Positions 1-7,530 of a DNA stretch of 23,014 bases are shown here, piece by piece. Numbering within the stretch: the stretch's first letter is position 1; every line of letters starts with the position of its first letter. Position numbers and translations under genes: made by a program. Source of the stretch: JBFXDI01 sp050181295 (lineage in GTDB: Bacteria; Pseudomonadota; Alphaproteobacteria; Rhizobiales; Aestuariivirgaceae); NCBI GenBank assembly GCA_050181295.1, contig JBFXDI010000060.1, positions 1 to 23,014 on the forward strand, given 5' to 3'. The notes beneath the pieces were generated by a model. The model saw only the letters and a program-made list of their open reading frames with translations. It ran no database searches and was not told the DNA's origin.

Positions 1-105
1 TGGTATTTCGAGGCCCCCTTTGCCCGCGCGGCCGCGCGCATGAGCTATCCCAAGCAGAAGCGGCTCAACATCGTCGGCTTCCGCATCGCCCGCGATCTGG
101 AGTGA
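1..105 (+). CDS. C-terminal fragment of a formylglycine-generating-enzyme (SUMF1/FGE-sulfatase) family protein
   Basis: Only the last 34 codons are in the window; the frame is open from base 1 and stops with TGA at 103-105. The tail ends in NIVGFRIARDLE, which resembles the closing strand of the FGE-sulfatase (SUMF1-like) fold, where a G-F-R-[IV]-A/V-R motif is usual. Enzymes of this family oxidise a Cys in sulfatases to formylglycine, but many bacterial members have other or unknown roles and are often found with or fused to caspase-like domains. The gene converges on the caspase-fold gene at 241-1992, with a REP-like palindrome between them. The family call rests on this short tail alone; the start, the catalytic cysteines and any fused domain lie outside the window. 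Confidence 0.6.
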   Translation, partial: WYFEAPFARAAARMSYPKQKRLNIVGFRIARDLE

Positions 106-136
106 ACACGGCGGGCAGTTGCCAACCCCGTTCAAG

Positions 137-220
137 CGTCATTGCCGGGCCTGACCCGGCAATCTTTTCGTCTCGGTGATTGTAGAAAAAGGATGCCCGG
201 CTCGGTGGCCGGGCATGACG
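137..220. repeat. REP-like bipartite palindromic element between convergent genes
   Basis: Two hairpins lie side by side. The first pairs 141-149 with 155-163 (arm attgccggg, 5-nt loop). The second pairs 193-201 with 208-216 (arm atgcccggc, 6-nt loop). The unit is bounded by cgtcat at 137-142 and its reverse complement atgacg at 215-220, so the whole element is also an inverted repeat. Repeats of this form (GTCATTGCCGGG... / ...CCCGGGCATGACG) are common between genes in Hyphomicrobiales. It sits between two converging genes and may also serve as a transcription end, though no T-run follows either hairpin closely. Confidence 0.6.
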
Positions 221-240
221 GTTGTGAAGACCTGGCGGTC

Positions 241-1992
241 CTATCTCGCGGCCAGCCTTCCGATCAGCAGGTTCTCGACCTTGGAGAGCTGCGGCTTCTG
301 CTCGAGGCCGAGCGACTTGCGGGCGGCTGTGCGCACCATGCTGGCGACATAGACATAGAGTTCGACCGAGTCGAGCTGCCGGTCGGCATTGCCCGTCGGC
401 GCCTCGTCGGCCTTGCCGGCCATGCCTTCGACCAGGTAGCGCGTGAAGAGCCCGAGGCCGAACTCCGGATCATCGAGGGTACGCTGGTCGCGGTCCGAGG
501 CCGTGAACACCGCAAGTCCCGGCACCGGCGTTTCGGGCAGCACCGCGGCTTCGCTCTCCGGCAGGTTCGGCGGATCGACGAGGGACGTGAGGCTGCTTCC
601 GAAGGAGGTCTCGAGCGCCAGCATGATGGTGCGCGCGCCGAGGATTCCGAGGCTCGAATAGAGTTCATCGAGGGAGTAGGCGGTTCCGGCAAGCTCGGCC
701 TGCTTGGCATCGACCGGCAGCAGGTAGGACTTGCCCGAAGCCTCCTCGCGAAGCCCCTGGGCGGAGATGTAGATGAAGATGTCGCCCTTGCCGCTGTACT
801 GCTTCGCGAGCTCGCCAGGAACGCCGTCCTTGCCGCCGAACACCCGCTGGAAGTCGCTGAGCGTCGCGTCGCGCAGATCGATGACGTTCTGCTTCTTGTA
901 GCCGAGCTTGTCGATAAGCAGCGTCGTCACCGCGTCGGCGTCGTTGCGGCCATTGGTCTTGGCCTCGATGCCGTTCTGGTAGGTGCCGTTGCCGATCACC
1001 ACCGCAATGTCGCCGTCCTTGCCAAGCGTGGCCGGCAACTGTCGGATGATCTCGACGACCTTCGTGCGCATGACGGCGGGATCGACACGGGCATAGCCGG
1101 GCGCGGAGCAGAAATTGGCGCCCGCCATGCAGAAGGTCTGGCCGGTGAGCTGTTCCAGCCGCTGGATGTCATTGAGCGGCAGCCAGCCCCCGAGCTTCAC
1201 GCAGTCATCGCACCACTGGACGCCAAAGCGCTTCGTCATGTCGGCGAGCTGCGGTTCGGCGAGATTGGCAGGCTTGGCGAGACACGCGGCGTCGCATCGG
1301 TTGATGGAGGCCGGCTCCCTGCCATAGGCCTGCTTCAGCATGTCGTAGAGATCGGGATCGAGGCAGGCCTGCGGCGCGGCAATGTTCGCCTGCCGGACAG
1401 TCCTGGGGGCGGCCGGCTGCTCCAGCAGGGGCTGGGGCTTCTGGAGCGCGACCGGCTCGGGCTTCGGCTTCTGGACCACGACGGGCTCAGGCTTCGGCTT
1501 GCGCTTCGGCTGTTCCACCACGACCGGCGGGCGGTCGCAGCCATCTCCGATGCGCACGAAGCCCTTGCGGCAGACGCAGGACCCACGAGTCTTGCTGAAC
1601 ACCTCGTTGCGGTCGCAGGAGGCAACCTTCGGAGGCTGACGGACCGGCGCGAGGCACTCGCCGTCGACGCGCGCAAAACCCTTGCGGCAGACGCAGGCGC
1701 CCCGCCGGTTGCTGAACACTTCGCCCGGCCCGCACTCGGCCACGCGTTGCGGCGGCTCCTCGAACTCGGGCTCAGGCTGAAACTCCCGCTCCGGCCTGTG
1801 GGTCGGGATCGTGATCATGATGCCGCCGCCGAAGCCGGGGAACCCTCCCCGCTTCTTCCAGCCGTCACCGTGGCTGCCGCCGGCTTGCGCGTCGGGAAGC
1901 GACCAGAAAGCCGCGCAGAGCACCACAATGCTCAACAAGACCGGCACAAGCCGCAAAGGCAGGAGAATAGGTTTAAGGGCGGCATTCGACAT
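241..1992 (-). CDS. Secreted caspase-fold (peptidase C14-like) protein with replaced catalytic dyad
   Basis: The protein is 583 aa, starting at ATG 1992 with GGGAG eight bases upstream. Residues 1-37 form a signal peptide or N-terminal anchor ending in DAQA. Two Cys-rich repeats follow (about 87-113 and 126-152, pattern CGPGEVFSNRRGACVC then CRNEVF-like CDRNEVFSKTRGSCVC), then a Pro/Lys-rich linker (about 154-200), a second Cys-rich stretch (210-295), and a caspase-like domain from about 327 (DIAVVIGNGTY) to 575. At the place where C14 proteases have the SGHG His, this protein has ISAQG (Gln412). Where they have DAC, it has ETSFG (Ser463). Both catalytic residues therefore appear lost, suggesting a binding or scaffold role in the periplasm or at the surface. 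Fold assignment is by motif order; the dyad alignment is by eye. Confidence 0.85.
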   Translation of the reverse strand: MSNAALKPILLPLRLVPVLLSIVVLCAAFWSLPDAQAGGSHGDGWKKRGGFPGFGGGIMITIPTHRPEREFQPEPEFEEPPQRVAECGPGEVFSNRRGACVCRKGFARVDGECLAPVRQPPKVASCDRNEVFSKTRGSCVCRKGFVRIGDGCDRPPVVVEQPKRKPKPEPVVVQKPKPEPVALQKPQPLLEQPAAPRTVRQANIAAPQACLDPDLYDMLKQAYGREPASINRCDAACLAKPANLAEPQLADMTKRFGVQWCDDCVKLGGWLPLNDIQRLEQLTGQTFCMAGANFCSAPGYARVDPAVMRTKVVEIIRQLPATLGKDGDIAVVIGNGTYQNGIEAKTNGRNDADAVTTLLIDKLGYKKQNVIDLRDATLSDFQRVFGGKDGVPGELAKQYSGKGDIFIYISAQGLREEASGKSYLLPVDAKQAELAGTAYSLDELYSSLGILGARTIMLALETSFGSSLTSLVDPPNLPESEAAVLPETPVPGLAVFTASDRDQRTLDDPEFGLGLFTRYLVEGMAGKADEAPTGNADRQLDSVELYVYVASMVRTAARKSLGLEQKPQLSKVENLLIGRLAAR

Positions 1993-2042
1993 GGTGATGC
2001 TCCCTAGCTAAATGCATCTACCCACGCAGTATCCCCGAAGCC

Positions 2043-2071
2043 AGATTACGCTTCCGCACGAAAAGGATCAA
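2043..2071 (-). promoter_or_regulatory. Possible promoter of the caspase-fold gene
   Basis: On the minus strand TTGATC (2071-2066) and TAATCT (2048-2043) are 17 bases apart, about 50 bases before the ATG at 1992. The -35 match is fair and the -10 match weak, so this is only a candidate. It overlaps the T-rich end of the possible prs terminator. Confidence 0.3.
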
Positions 2072-2111
2072 AAACAATATTTCTGCTTGCCGCAACAGAT
2101 GTTCAGCAAGC
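2070..2111 (-). terminator. Possible terminator downstream of prs
   Basis: Read on the minus strand after the prs stop, GCTTGC (2111-2106) pairs with GCAAGC (2090-2085) around a 15-nt loop. A T-run (complement of 2074-2070) follows after about ten bases. The long loop and the gap before the T-run make it weak. Confidence 0.3.
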
Positions 2112-2126
2112 ATTCAGCTTGACTGC

Positions 2127-3059
2127 TCAGTGGAAGAGGCTTGAGACCGACTCCTCGCGGGCCGTCCGCCCGATCGCCTCGCCGATGAGCGGCGCGATGG
2201 AGATGACCCGGATATTGCGCGAGACGCGCACCGCCTCCGTCGCCTGAATAGAATCCGTGATCACCAGCTCCTTGAGCTTGGATGCGGTGATGCGCGATAC
2301 CGCCCCGCCCGACAGCACGCCGTGCGTGATGTAGGCGCTGACGTCCTTGGCGCCCTGCTCCAGAAGCGCCTCGGCGGCATTGCAGAGCGTGCCGCCCGAG
2401 TCGACGATGTCGTCGACGAGAATGCAGGACTTCCCCTCGACCTCGCCGATGATGTTCATCACCTCCGACTCGCCCGGCCGCTCCCGCCGCTTGTCCACGA
2501 TGGCGAGCGGCGCTCCGATGCGCTTGGCAAGCGCCCGCGCGCGCACCACGCCTCCGACATCCGGCGAGATCACCATCAGATTCCCGTTGTCGAAATGCTC
2601 CCCGATGTCGCGCACCATGACGGGCGCGGCGAAGAGGTTGTCGGTCGGGATATCGAAAAAACCCTGGATCTGCCCAGCATGGAGATCGAGGGTGAGAACG
2701 CGGTCTGCCCCTGCCCGCTCGATCAGGTTCGCGACCAGCTTGGCCGAGATGGGCGTCCGGGGACCCGGCTTCCGGTCCTGGCGCGCGTAGCCGTAATAGG
2801 GGATGACGGCCGTGATGCGGTGCGCCGAGGAGCGTTTCAGCGCATCGAGGATGATCAGCAGCTCCATCATGTGGTCGTTGGCGGGAAAGGACGTCGACTG
2901 GACCACGAAGACGTCCTCGCCGCGGACGTTCTCCTGGATCTCGACGAAGATCTCCATGTCGGCGAAGCGCCGGACAGAGCATTTGGTGAGCGGCTGGCCG
3001 AGATAGGCCGCCATCGCTTCCGCCAGCGGGCGATTGGAGTTGCCTGCCACAAGCTTCAT
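2127..3059 (-). CDS. prs: Ribose-phosphate pyrophosphokinase (PRPP synthetase)
   Basis: The 310-aa cytoplasmic enzyme makes PRPP from ribose 5-phosphate and ATP, feeding purine, pyrimidine, His, Trp and NAD synthesis. The length is normal for class I bacterial Prs. Visible signatures are the N-terminal KLVAGNSNRPLAEAMA, the ATP flexible-loop region YGYARQDRK (89-97), the divalent-cation/ribose-phosphate segment LDLHAGQIQGFF (124-135) and the PRPP loop ILVDDIVDSGGT (213-224). I start at ATG 3059 (MKLVAGN), preceded by GAGGG; an in-frame upstream start at 3137 would add 26 residues that do not resemble Prs and would lie over the promoter. The gene ends the minus-strand series after the lipoprotein gene but has its own promoter at 3109-3137. 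Confidence 0.97.
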   Translation of the reverse strand: MKLVAGNSNRPLAEAMAAYLGQPLTKCSVRRFADMEIFVEIQENVRGEDVFVVQSTSFPANDHMMELLIILDALKRSSAHRITAVIPYYGYARQDRKPGPRTPISAKLVANLIERAGADRVLTLDLHAGQIQGFFDIPTDNLFAAPVMVRDIGEHFDNGNLMVISPDVGGVVRARALAKRIGAPLAIVDKRRERPGESEVMNIIGEVEGKSCILVDDIVDSGGTLCNAAEALLEQGAKDVSAYITHGVLSGGAVSRITASKLKELVITDSIQATEAVRVSRNIRVISIAPLIGEAIGRTAREESVSSLFH

Positions 3060-3108
3060 GAAGCCCTCGATCCGTGTCCGGAAACGGGGTGTTGCCCCTG
3101 CCGCGGGC

Positions 3109-3137
3109 TTAATAACCGCCGGACCTGGCCTTGCCAA
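3109..3137 (-). promoter_or_regulatory. Sigma-70-like promoter of prs
   Basis: The minus strand carries TTGGCA (3137-3132), a 17-base spacer and TATTAA (3114-3109). Both hexamers are close to consensus and the spacing is ideal. Transcription would begin near 3102, giving a leader of about 45 bases before the prs ATG at 3059. Confidence 0.55.
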
Positions 3138-3190
3138 CCGTCAAATGCGGCCCTCCCACAACTTAACGGTTCCGCGCGGAAATCCTGGGT

Positions 3191-4351
3191 TCAGAGCGTT
3201 TTGCGGGCTTTGGCGACGAGCTCGAAAATGCCGTGCGCCGCGCCCTGCGCCGCGAAGTTGGCGGCCTCCCCCCATCCCTTGTCCAGCGAGCCCACTTCCA
3301 CCCTGTTGGCCTGCTTGACCTCGCCCAGCACTCTTCCGTCGGGCATCTTCACGACCCAGCGCAGTTCGACGTTCTGCATCTTGCCCTCGGCCTTGCCAAG
3401 CTTGACGACCGCCTCGATCGACAGCGCGTCGCTGCGCGCGGCGGTGAGCACCGGCCAGCCCGCCTTGCCCAGCACCTTGCGCATGGCGCCCGCGAGCTCC
3501 TGGTTGCCGCGCCCGGGGGACCCGCGGACGGAGGTGACGGCGACGGCGCCGATCTCCTTGTCAGCCTTGCCTGTGCGGCTCGGAGCCATGGCGGGCTCCT
3601 CGACGGCCGCCTGCGTCCGGGCCGCATCGTTCGCGGCCGGCGGCAGGGTTGCGGTGTGCTGCGGATCCGCCGTCTGGGCGAAGGTTCCGGGCGCCTGCCG
3701 CGCCTGCATCTCGGGGGGAGCGGCAAGCGACTCGGGCATCATGATCGCCGCTGCGCGCCGGCCATAGAGGTCGGGGTCGATGTCCTTTTCCGCATTGGGT
3801 CCGGCCTCAACGAAGGTGTCGGTCGGCGGCAGGAGTCCTGCCGACTGGGTGGCGTAGCCGAGCTGCAGAAGGCGGCTCGACAGGCTCTCCGCGGTGTAGT
3901 TGGCGACCCGCCGCAGCGTGTCCGGATCGATCCCCTGCCAGGGGTCGCCCGCGACGGGCCGACCGATTTCTTCCTCGGCGATCTCGGACATGAGGGTGCC
4001 CTTCTCGTCCGAGAGCATCCAGCGGTAGGCGAGGACGGTTCCGTCCGGACGGGGCTCGGCGACGAACTCGCCGGTGAGACGATAGGCGCCTGGCGCCGGT
4101 CCCTTGACGACCACGATGTCGCGTTTCGCAGCCGCGGCGGAAAGCGTGCTGAGAAGCAGGTTCTCCCGATCGGGCGGCAGCCCGGCCATGGTGCCGACCG
4201 CGATCGCCGGAGGTTTGTGTCCTTCAGCGCGGCCCGACTTGGAGAAAGGCTGCGGCCCCTGTCCCGAGCAGGCGGCAAGCAGGAGGACAAGGAGGAGCGC
4301 CGTGGCATTCGCTGCGGGTTGCCGCAAGGACAATCCGGGAGGCCGGCGCAT
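3191..4351 (-). CDS. Putative lipoprotein of unknown function
   Basis: The 386-aa product starts at ATG 4351, chosen because GGAGGGAG lies 11 bases upstream and because it gives a compact lipoprotein signal: a hydrophobic run ALLLVLLLAAC with lipobox LAAC at Cys28. An in-frame start at 4417 would add 22 basic residues. After a short Ser/Gly-rich tether, residues about 45-150 contain PPAIAVGTMAGLP and a segment PGAYRLTGEFVAE...YRWMLSDEKGTLM, then a Pro/Ala-rich middle. A second, similar-looking unit (GAVAVTSVRGSPGRGNQELA ... IEAVVKLGKAEGK ... LRWVVKMPDGRVLGEVKQAN) suggests two related halves, as in periplasmic or outer-membrane proteins. I do not recognise a named family. It lies between the M24 genes and prs, 87 bases after the M24 stop, and may be the last gene of the lgt series. 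No function is claimed. Confidence 0.8.
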   Translation of the reverse strand: MRRPPGLSLRQPAANATALLLVLLLAACSGQGPQPFSKSGRAEGHKPPAIAVGTMAGLPPDRENLLLSTLSAAAAKRDIVVVKGPAPGAYRLTGEFVAEPRPDGTVLAYRWMLSDEKGTLMSEIAEEEIGRPVAGDPWQGIDPDTLRRVANYTAESLSSRLLQLGYATQSAGLLPPTDTFVEAGPNAEKDIDPDLYGRRAAAIMMPESLAAPPEMQARQAPGTFAQTADPQHTATLPPAANDAARTQAAVEEPAMAPSRTGKADKEIGAVAVTSVRGSPGRGNQELAGAMRKVLGKAGWPVLTAARSDALSIEAVVKLGKAEGKMQNVELRWVVKMPDGRVLGEVKQANRVEVGSLDKGWGEAANFAAQGAAHGIFELVAKARKTL

Positions 4352-4438
4352 GGCGCGACGGACTCCCTCCGGAAGCCATCGGCGGAGAAACCTCCTCGCT
4401 CGGTTCCGAAACCCCAAGTCCCCTCCTGCGGGCCCGAA

Positions 4439-5590
4439 TCACCTCTCTATGAGATTAACCGAAATTCGGGACACAGACTCGGGCGCCCCTTCGGTGGTGA
4501 TGTAGGTGCGCCCAAGCGCCATTGCCGTTTCCGTATCGGAATCGAGCAGCACCATATTCGAGAAGAAGACCATGTTGGGGCGGATCTCCACCGCATTGCC
4601 GTGGTGGAGCATCGGATAGTCCATCCAGGACGGCGTGAACTTGGCGCCCAATCCGTAGCCCGACGCGTTGAGGCGATGCGCCTTCATGCCGTGGGCGTCC
4701 ATCACGCGGGCATGTGCGTCGAACTGCTCGCCGGCGGTGTGGCCGGGCCGCAGGACCTCCTCCGCCGCGAACAGCGCCTCGCGGCAGGCCTTGTACATGG
4801 CGCGATGCCGCGCGCTCGCCTTGCCGATGACGAGCGTTCGCATGAAGGCCGCGTGATAGTGCCGGTAGACGCCGGCATACTCGATCATCAGCTGATCGTT
4901 GCGGCCGAGCTTCCGGCGGCCCGACTTGTAGCGCACGCACAGCGCCTCATCGGCCGAGCCGATGATGAACTCGTTGGCCGGATAGTCGCCGCCGCCCGCG
5001 AAGATGGCGCCCTGGAGCGCCGCGAGGATTTTCGCCTCGTCCGCCCCCGCCCGCGTCTCCTCGACTGCCGCCTTCAGCGCCGCATCGCCGAGCTTGCCGG
5101 CCTTGCGCACATAATCGAGCTCAGCCGGCGACTTGATCAGGCGAATCTCGTTCACGAGGTCGGAAGCGTCGATGAGCTTGCAGAAGCCCTTGAGCGCCGA
5201 GGTGAGGGCGACGCCGTTGGCGTGGGTGAGACCGTAGGAATTGGACTCAAAGCCCAGCCGTTTGCCTTTGGCGCCGAGGCTCCTCAGCATGTCCTTGAGC
5301 TGGTCGGCCGGTCGTGCGCCCGCCTGGTCCGTCCAGACCCGGATATCCTCGATGATCGACGTCTTCTGCGCCTGGCGAAGGTCGGGTGAGCGGGTGAGCA
5401 GCGCCAGCGTGCCATCGGCGCCCAGATAGAGGCACTGGAAGAAGCAGAAGCCGAAGGTGTCGTACCCCGTGAGGTAGTACATGCTCTCCTGCTGGAAGAG
5501 GAGCATTCCATCCAGCCCCTCCTTGCCCATCGCGGCGATCGTCTTCCGGATGCGCGAGGCATATTCCTTGCGCTCGAAATGCAGGGCCAT
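4439..5590 (-). CDS. M24-fold (Xaa-Pro dipeptidase/creatinase/ectoine-hydrolase-like) protein, copy A
   Basis: The 383-aa protein has the two-domain 'pita-bread' layout: N-terminal domain about 1-150 (LTGYDTFGFCFFQCLYLGADG) and C-terminal M24 domain from about 155 (KSPAELDYVRKAGKL). The usual binuclear metal ligands look missing: the first Asp position is Glu237 (MIEYAG), the second is Ala248 (HAAFMRT), and the His of the GHG motif is Tyr312 (GYGLG). Such metal-free M24 proteins include creatinase and ectoine hydrolase (DoeA/EutD), which open C-N bonds in small compounds. The substrate here is unknown. Its ATG follows the stop of copy B by 6 bases with only a weak SD (GAGCGG), so translation is probably coupled. 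By hand count it differs from copy B at about 64 of 383 positions, with no gaps. Confidence 0.9.
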   Translation of the reverse strand: MALHFERKEYASRIRKTIAAMGKEGLDGMLLFQQESMYYLTGYDTFGFCFFQCLYLGADGTLALLTRSPDLRQAQKTSIIEDIRVWTDQAGARPADQLKDMLRSLGAKGKRLGFESNSYGLTHANGVALTSALKGFCKLIDASDLVNEIRLIKSPAELDYVRKAGKLGDAALKAAVEETRAGADEAKILAALQGAIFAGGGDYPANEFIIGSADEALCVRYKSGRRKLGRNDQLMIEYAGVYRHYHAAFMRTLVIGKASARHRAMYKACREALFAAEEVLRPGHTAGEQFDAHARVMDAHGMKAHRLNASGYGLGAKFTPSWMDYPMLHHGNAVEIRPNMVFFSNMVLLDSDTETAMALGRTYITTEGAPESVSRISVNLIER

Positions 5591-5596
5591 GATGTA

Positions 5597-6748
5597 TTAC
5601 CGCTCGATGAGATTGAGCGAGATGCGGGACACGGGCTCCGGCGCACCCTTGGTGGTGATGTAGCTGCGCCCGAGCGTCATGGCCGTTTCCGTGTCGGAAT
5701 CGAGCACGATCATGTGCGCGAAGTAGACCATGTCCGGCAGGATCCGGACGGGGTTGCCATGATAGAACATCGGGTAGTCCATCCACGACGGCGTGAACTT
5801 GGCGCCCATCGCATAGCCGCAGGCATTGAGCCGGTGTGCCCGCATGCCATGCGCATCCATGGCCTCGGCATGGGCGTCGAAGACATCGCCCGCCGTGTGG
5901 CCTGGCCGCATGACCTCCTCGACCGCCTTCAGCGCCGCGCGACAGGCCTTGTGCATCGTCCGGTGGCGCTCGCTCACCTTGCCGATCACCAGGGTGCGCA
6001 TGAAGGCCGCGTGATAGTGGCGGTAGACGCCCGCGAACTCGAGTGTGAGCTGGTCGTTCTTCGAGAGCTTCCGGCGTCCCGACTTGGAGCGCACCAGCAG
6101 CGCCTCGTCGGCGGACCCGACGATGAACTCGTTGGCTGGATAGTCGCCGCCGCCCGCGAACACGGCAGCCTGCTGGGCGGCGAGGATCTTGCCCTCGTCG
6201 GCGCCGGCGCGGGCGATCTCCACCGCTGCCTTCAGCGCCGCGTCGCCGAGCTTCCCGGCTTTGCGCACATAGTCGAGCTCGGCCGGTGACTTCACCATGC
6301 GGATGCGGTTCACGAGGTCCGTCGCGTCCTCGAGCTTGCAGAAGCCCTTGAGAGTCGATGTGACCGCGACGCCGTTGGCGTGCGTGAGGCCGTAGGAATT
6401 GGACTCGAAGCCGAGCCGCTTGCCCTTGGCGCCGAGGCTCTTCAGCATATCCTTGAGCTGGTCGGCCGGCCGTGCGCCCGCCTGGTCCGTCCAGATGCGG
6501 ATATCCTCGATGATCGAGGTCTTCTGGGCCTGGCGGAGGTCCGGCGCGCGCGTCAAGAGCGCCAGCGTGCCGTCGGCGCCCAGATAGAGGCACTGGAAAA
6601 AGCAGAAGCCGAAGGTGTCGTAGCCCGTGAGATAATACATGCTCTCCTGATGGAACATCAGGAGGCCGTCCAGCTTCGCCTCCTCCATCGCGGCGATCGT
6701 CTTCTTGATGCGCGAGGCATACTCCTTGCGCTCGAAATGCAGGGCCAT
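5597..6748 (-). CDS. M24-fold (Xaa-Pro dipeptidase/creatinase/ectoine-hydrolase-like) protein, copy B
   Basis: This 383-aa tandem paralogue of copy A is transcribed just before it. Start ATG 6748 is preceded by AGAGGA and begins with the same MALHFERKEYASRI as copy A; a longer open frame running back to 7327 is only overlap with pgeF. The same metal-ligand replacements are present: Glu237 in LEFAG, Ala248 in HAAFMRT and Tyr312 in GYAMG. Differences between the copies include the segment after residue 20, positions near 214-235 (LLVRSKS versus LCVRYKS) and the stretch about 330-352 (NPVRILPDMVYFAHM versus NAVEIRPNMVFFSNM), which could line the active site. The gene begins 11 bases after the pgeF stop. 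The conserved layout argues for two working enzymes, perhaps with different substrates or forming a heterodimer; that is inference. Confidence 0.9.
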   Translation of the reverse strand: MALHFERKEYASRIKKTIAAMEEAKLDGLLMFHQESMYYLTGYDTFGFCFFQCLYLGADGTLALLTRAPDLRQAQKTSIIEDIRIWTDQAGARPADQLKDMLKSLGAKGKRLGFESNSYGLTHANGVAVTSTLKGFCKLEDATDLVNRIRMVKSPAELDYVRKAGKLGDAALKAAVEIARAGADEGKILAAQQAAVFAGGGDYPANEFIVGSADEALLVRSKSGRRKLSKNDQLTLEFAGVYRHYHAAFMRTLVIGKVSERHRTMHKACRAALKAVEEVMRPGHTAGDVFDAHAEAMDAHGMRAHRLNACGYAMGAKFTPSWMDYPMFYHGNPVRILPDMVYFAHMIVLDSDTETAMTLGRSYITTKGAPEPVSRISLNLIER

Positions 6749-6759
6749 GGTTCCTCTCT

Positions 6760-7530
6760 TCAGTTCTGCGTTATGGCGATGGCGGAGATCTGGCGTCCGT
6801 AATCCGGCTCGCCGCGGTGGGTCGTACGACGGTAGCTGAAATAGCGGGATTCGTCCGCATACGTACAGGTCGCGACGTCGGAGATGCTCGCCACGCCGGC
6901 CCCTTCGAGCCGCGCCCGCACATAGCCCGGCAGATCGAACATGAAGTGCATTTCCCGGCGCGAGGGGATGAAGAAGGTCGCATTGGCCGGATCGGCCGCC
7001 ACGAACTTCTCCCGGAAGTCGTGGCTTACCTCGTAGCTGGCCTGCGAGATCGTGGGGCCGATCGTGGCATGGATGTCGCCACGGCGAGCTCCGAGCCTTT
7101 CCATGGCCTCGAGCGTCGTCTCTAGCACCCCGGAAATCGCGCCCTTCCAGCCGGCATGCGCCGCCCCGATCACGCGCCCGTCGACGGCGGCGAAGAGCAC
7201 AGGCGTGCAGTCGGCCGTTAGGATGCCGAGCGCGAAGCCTGGCCTGTCCGTGACCATGGCGTCGGCCTTCGGCGGATGGAGCGGGTTCCATGGCGCCTCG
7301 ACGTGATGCGCGTCGGCGCTGTGCCACTGCCAGACGGTGAGAAGCTTCTCCGGCACAACCTGCATGCGCTCTGCGACCTGCTCGCGGTTGCGGCGGACGA
7401 GCGTTTTGTCGTCGTCGGAGCCGAAGCCACAGTTGAGCGAGGCATAGAGGCCGCTCGAATGCCCTCCCTCGCGCGTGAAGAAGGCATGGCGGATGCCGCC
7501 GATGCCTGCCAGCCCGGAACCGTCAGCCAT
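6760..7530 (-). CDS. pgeF: Peptidoglycan editing factor PgeF (YfiH family, polyphenol oxidase/purine nucleoside phosphorylase fold)
   Basis: The 256-aa product belongs to the YfiH/DUF152 family. The family was first described as multicopper polyphenol oxidases, then as zinc-dependent purine nucleoside phosphorylases, and in E. coli it prevents L-Ser from replacing L-Ala in peptidoglycan precursors. Conserved metal and catalytic residues are visible: WQWHSADAHHV (His70), LTADCTPVLFA (Cys108) and AAHAGWKG (His125). The N-terminal HAFFTREGGHSSGLYASLN is also typical. I take ATG 7530 (MADGSGLAGIGG); it lies inside the end of the MidA gene, an 8-base overlap that implies translational coupling. 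An in-frame extension to 7662 is a shadow of the upstream gene. Confidence 0.95.
   Translation of the reverse strand: MADGSGLAGIGGIRHAFFTREGGHSSGLYASLNCGFGSDDDKTLVRRNREQVAERMQVVPEKLLTVWQWHSADAHHVEAPWNPLHPPKADAMVTDRPGFALGILTADCTPVLFAAVDGRVIGAAHAGWKGAISGVLETTLEAMERLGARRGDIHATIGPTISQASYEVSHDFREKFVAADPANATFFIPSRREMHFMFDLPGYVRARLEGAGVASISDVATCTYADESRYFSYRRTTHRGEPDYGRQISAIAITQN

Noticed and set aside
142..2007. Long plus-strand open frame of 621 codons antisense to the caspase-fold gene
   Set aside because: In high-GC DNA the antisense frame of a real gene often stays open. The product has no domain, is Arg/Leu/Gly-rich, and the minus-strand gene has a signal peptide and a good SD.
3170..3181. Palindrome TTCCGCGCGGAA after the lipoprotein stop as a terminator
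   Set aside because: There is no T-run after it and the arm is only six bases with no loop; it may be chance in GC-rich DNA.
3233..5389. Plus-strand open frame of 718 codons across the lipoprotein and M24 genes
   Set aside because: It crosses two well-supported minus-strand genes and their gap, with shadow-type composition and no recognisable domain.
4439..6748. M24 tandem pair as an assembly duplication
   Set aside because: The copies differ at about 64 of 383 residues and at many silent sites, so this is a true and not very recent gene duplication.
6749..7327. Upstream extension of M24 copy B
   Set aside because: The extra part is an alternative frame of pgeF. Copy A begins with the same MALHFERKEY and ATG 6748 has a good SD.
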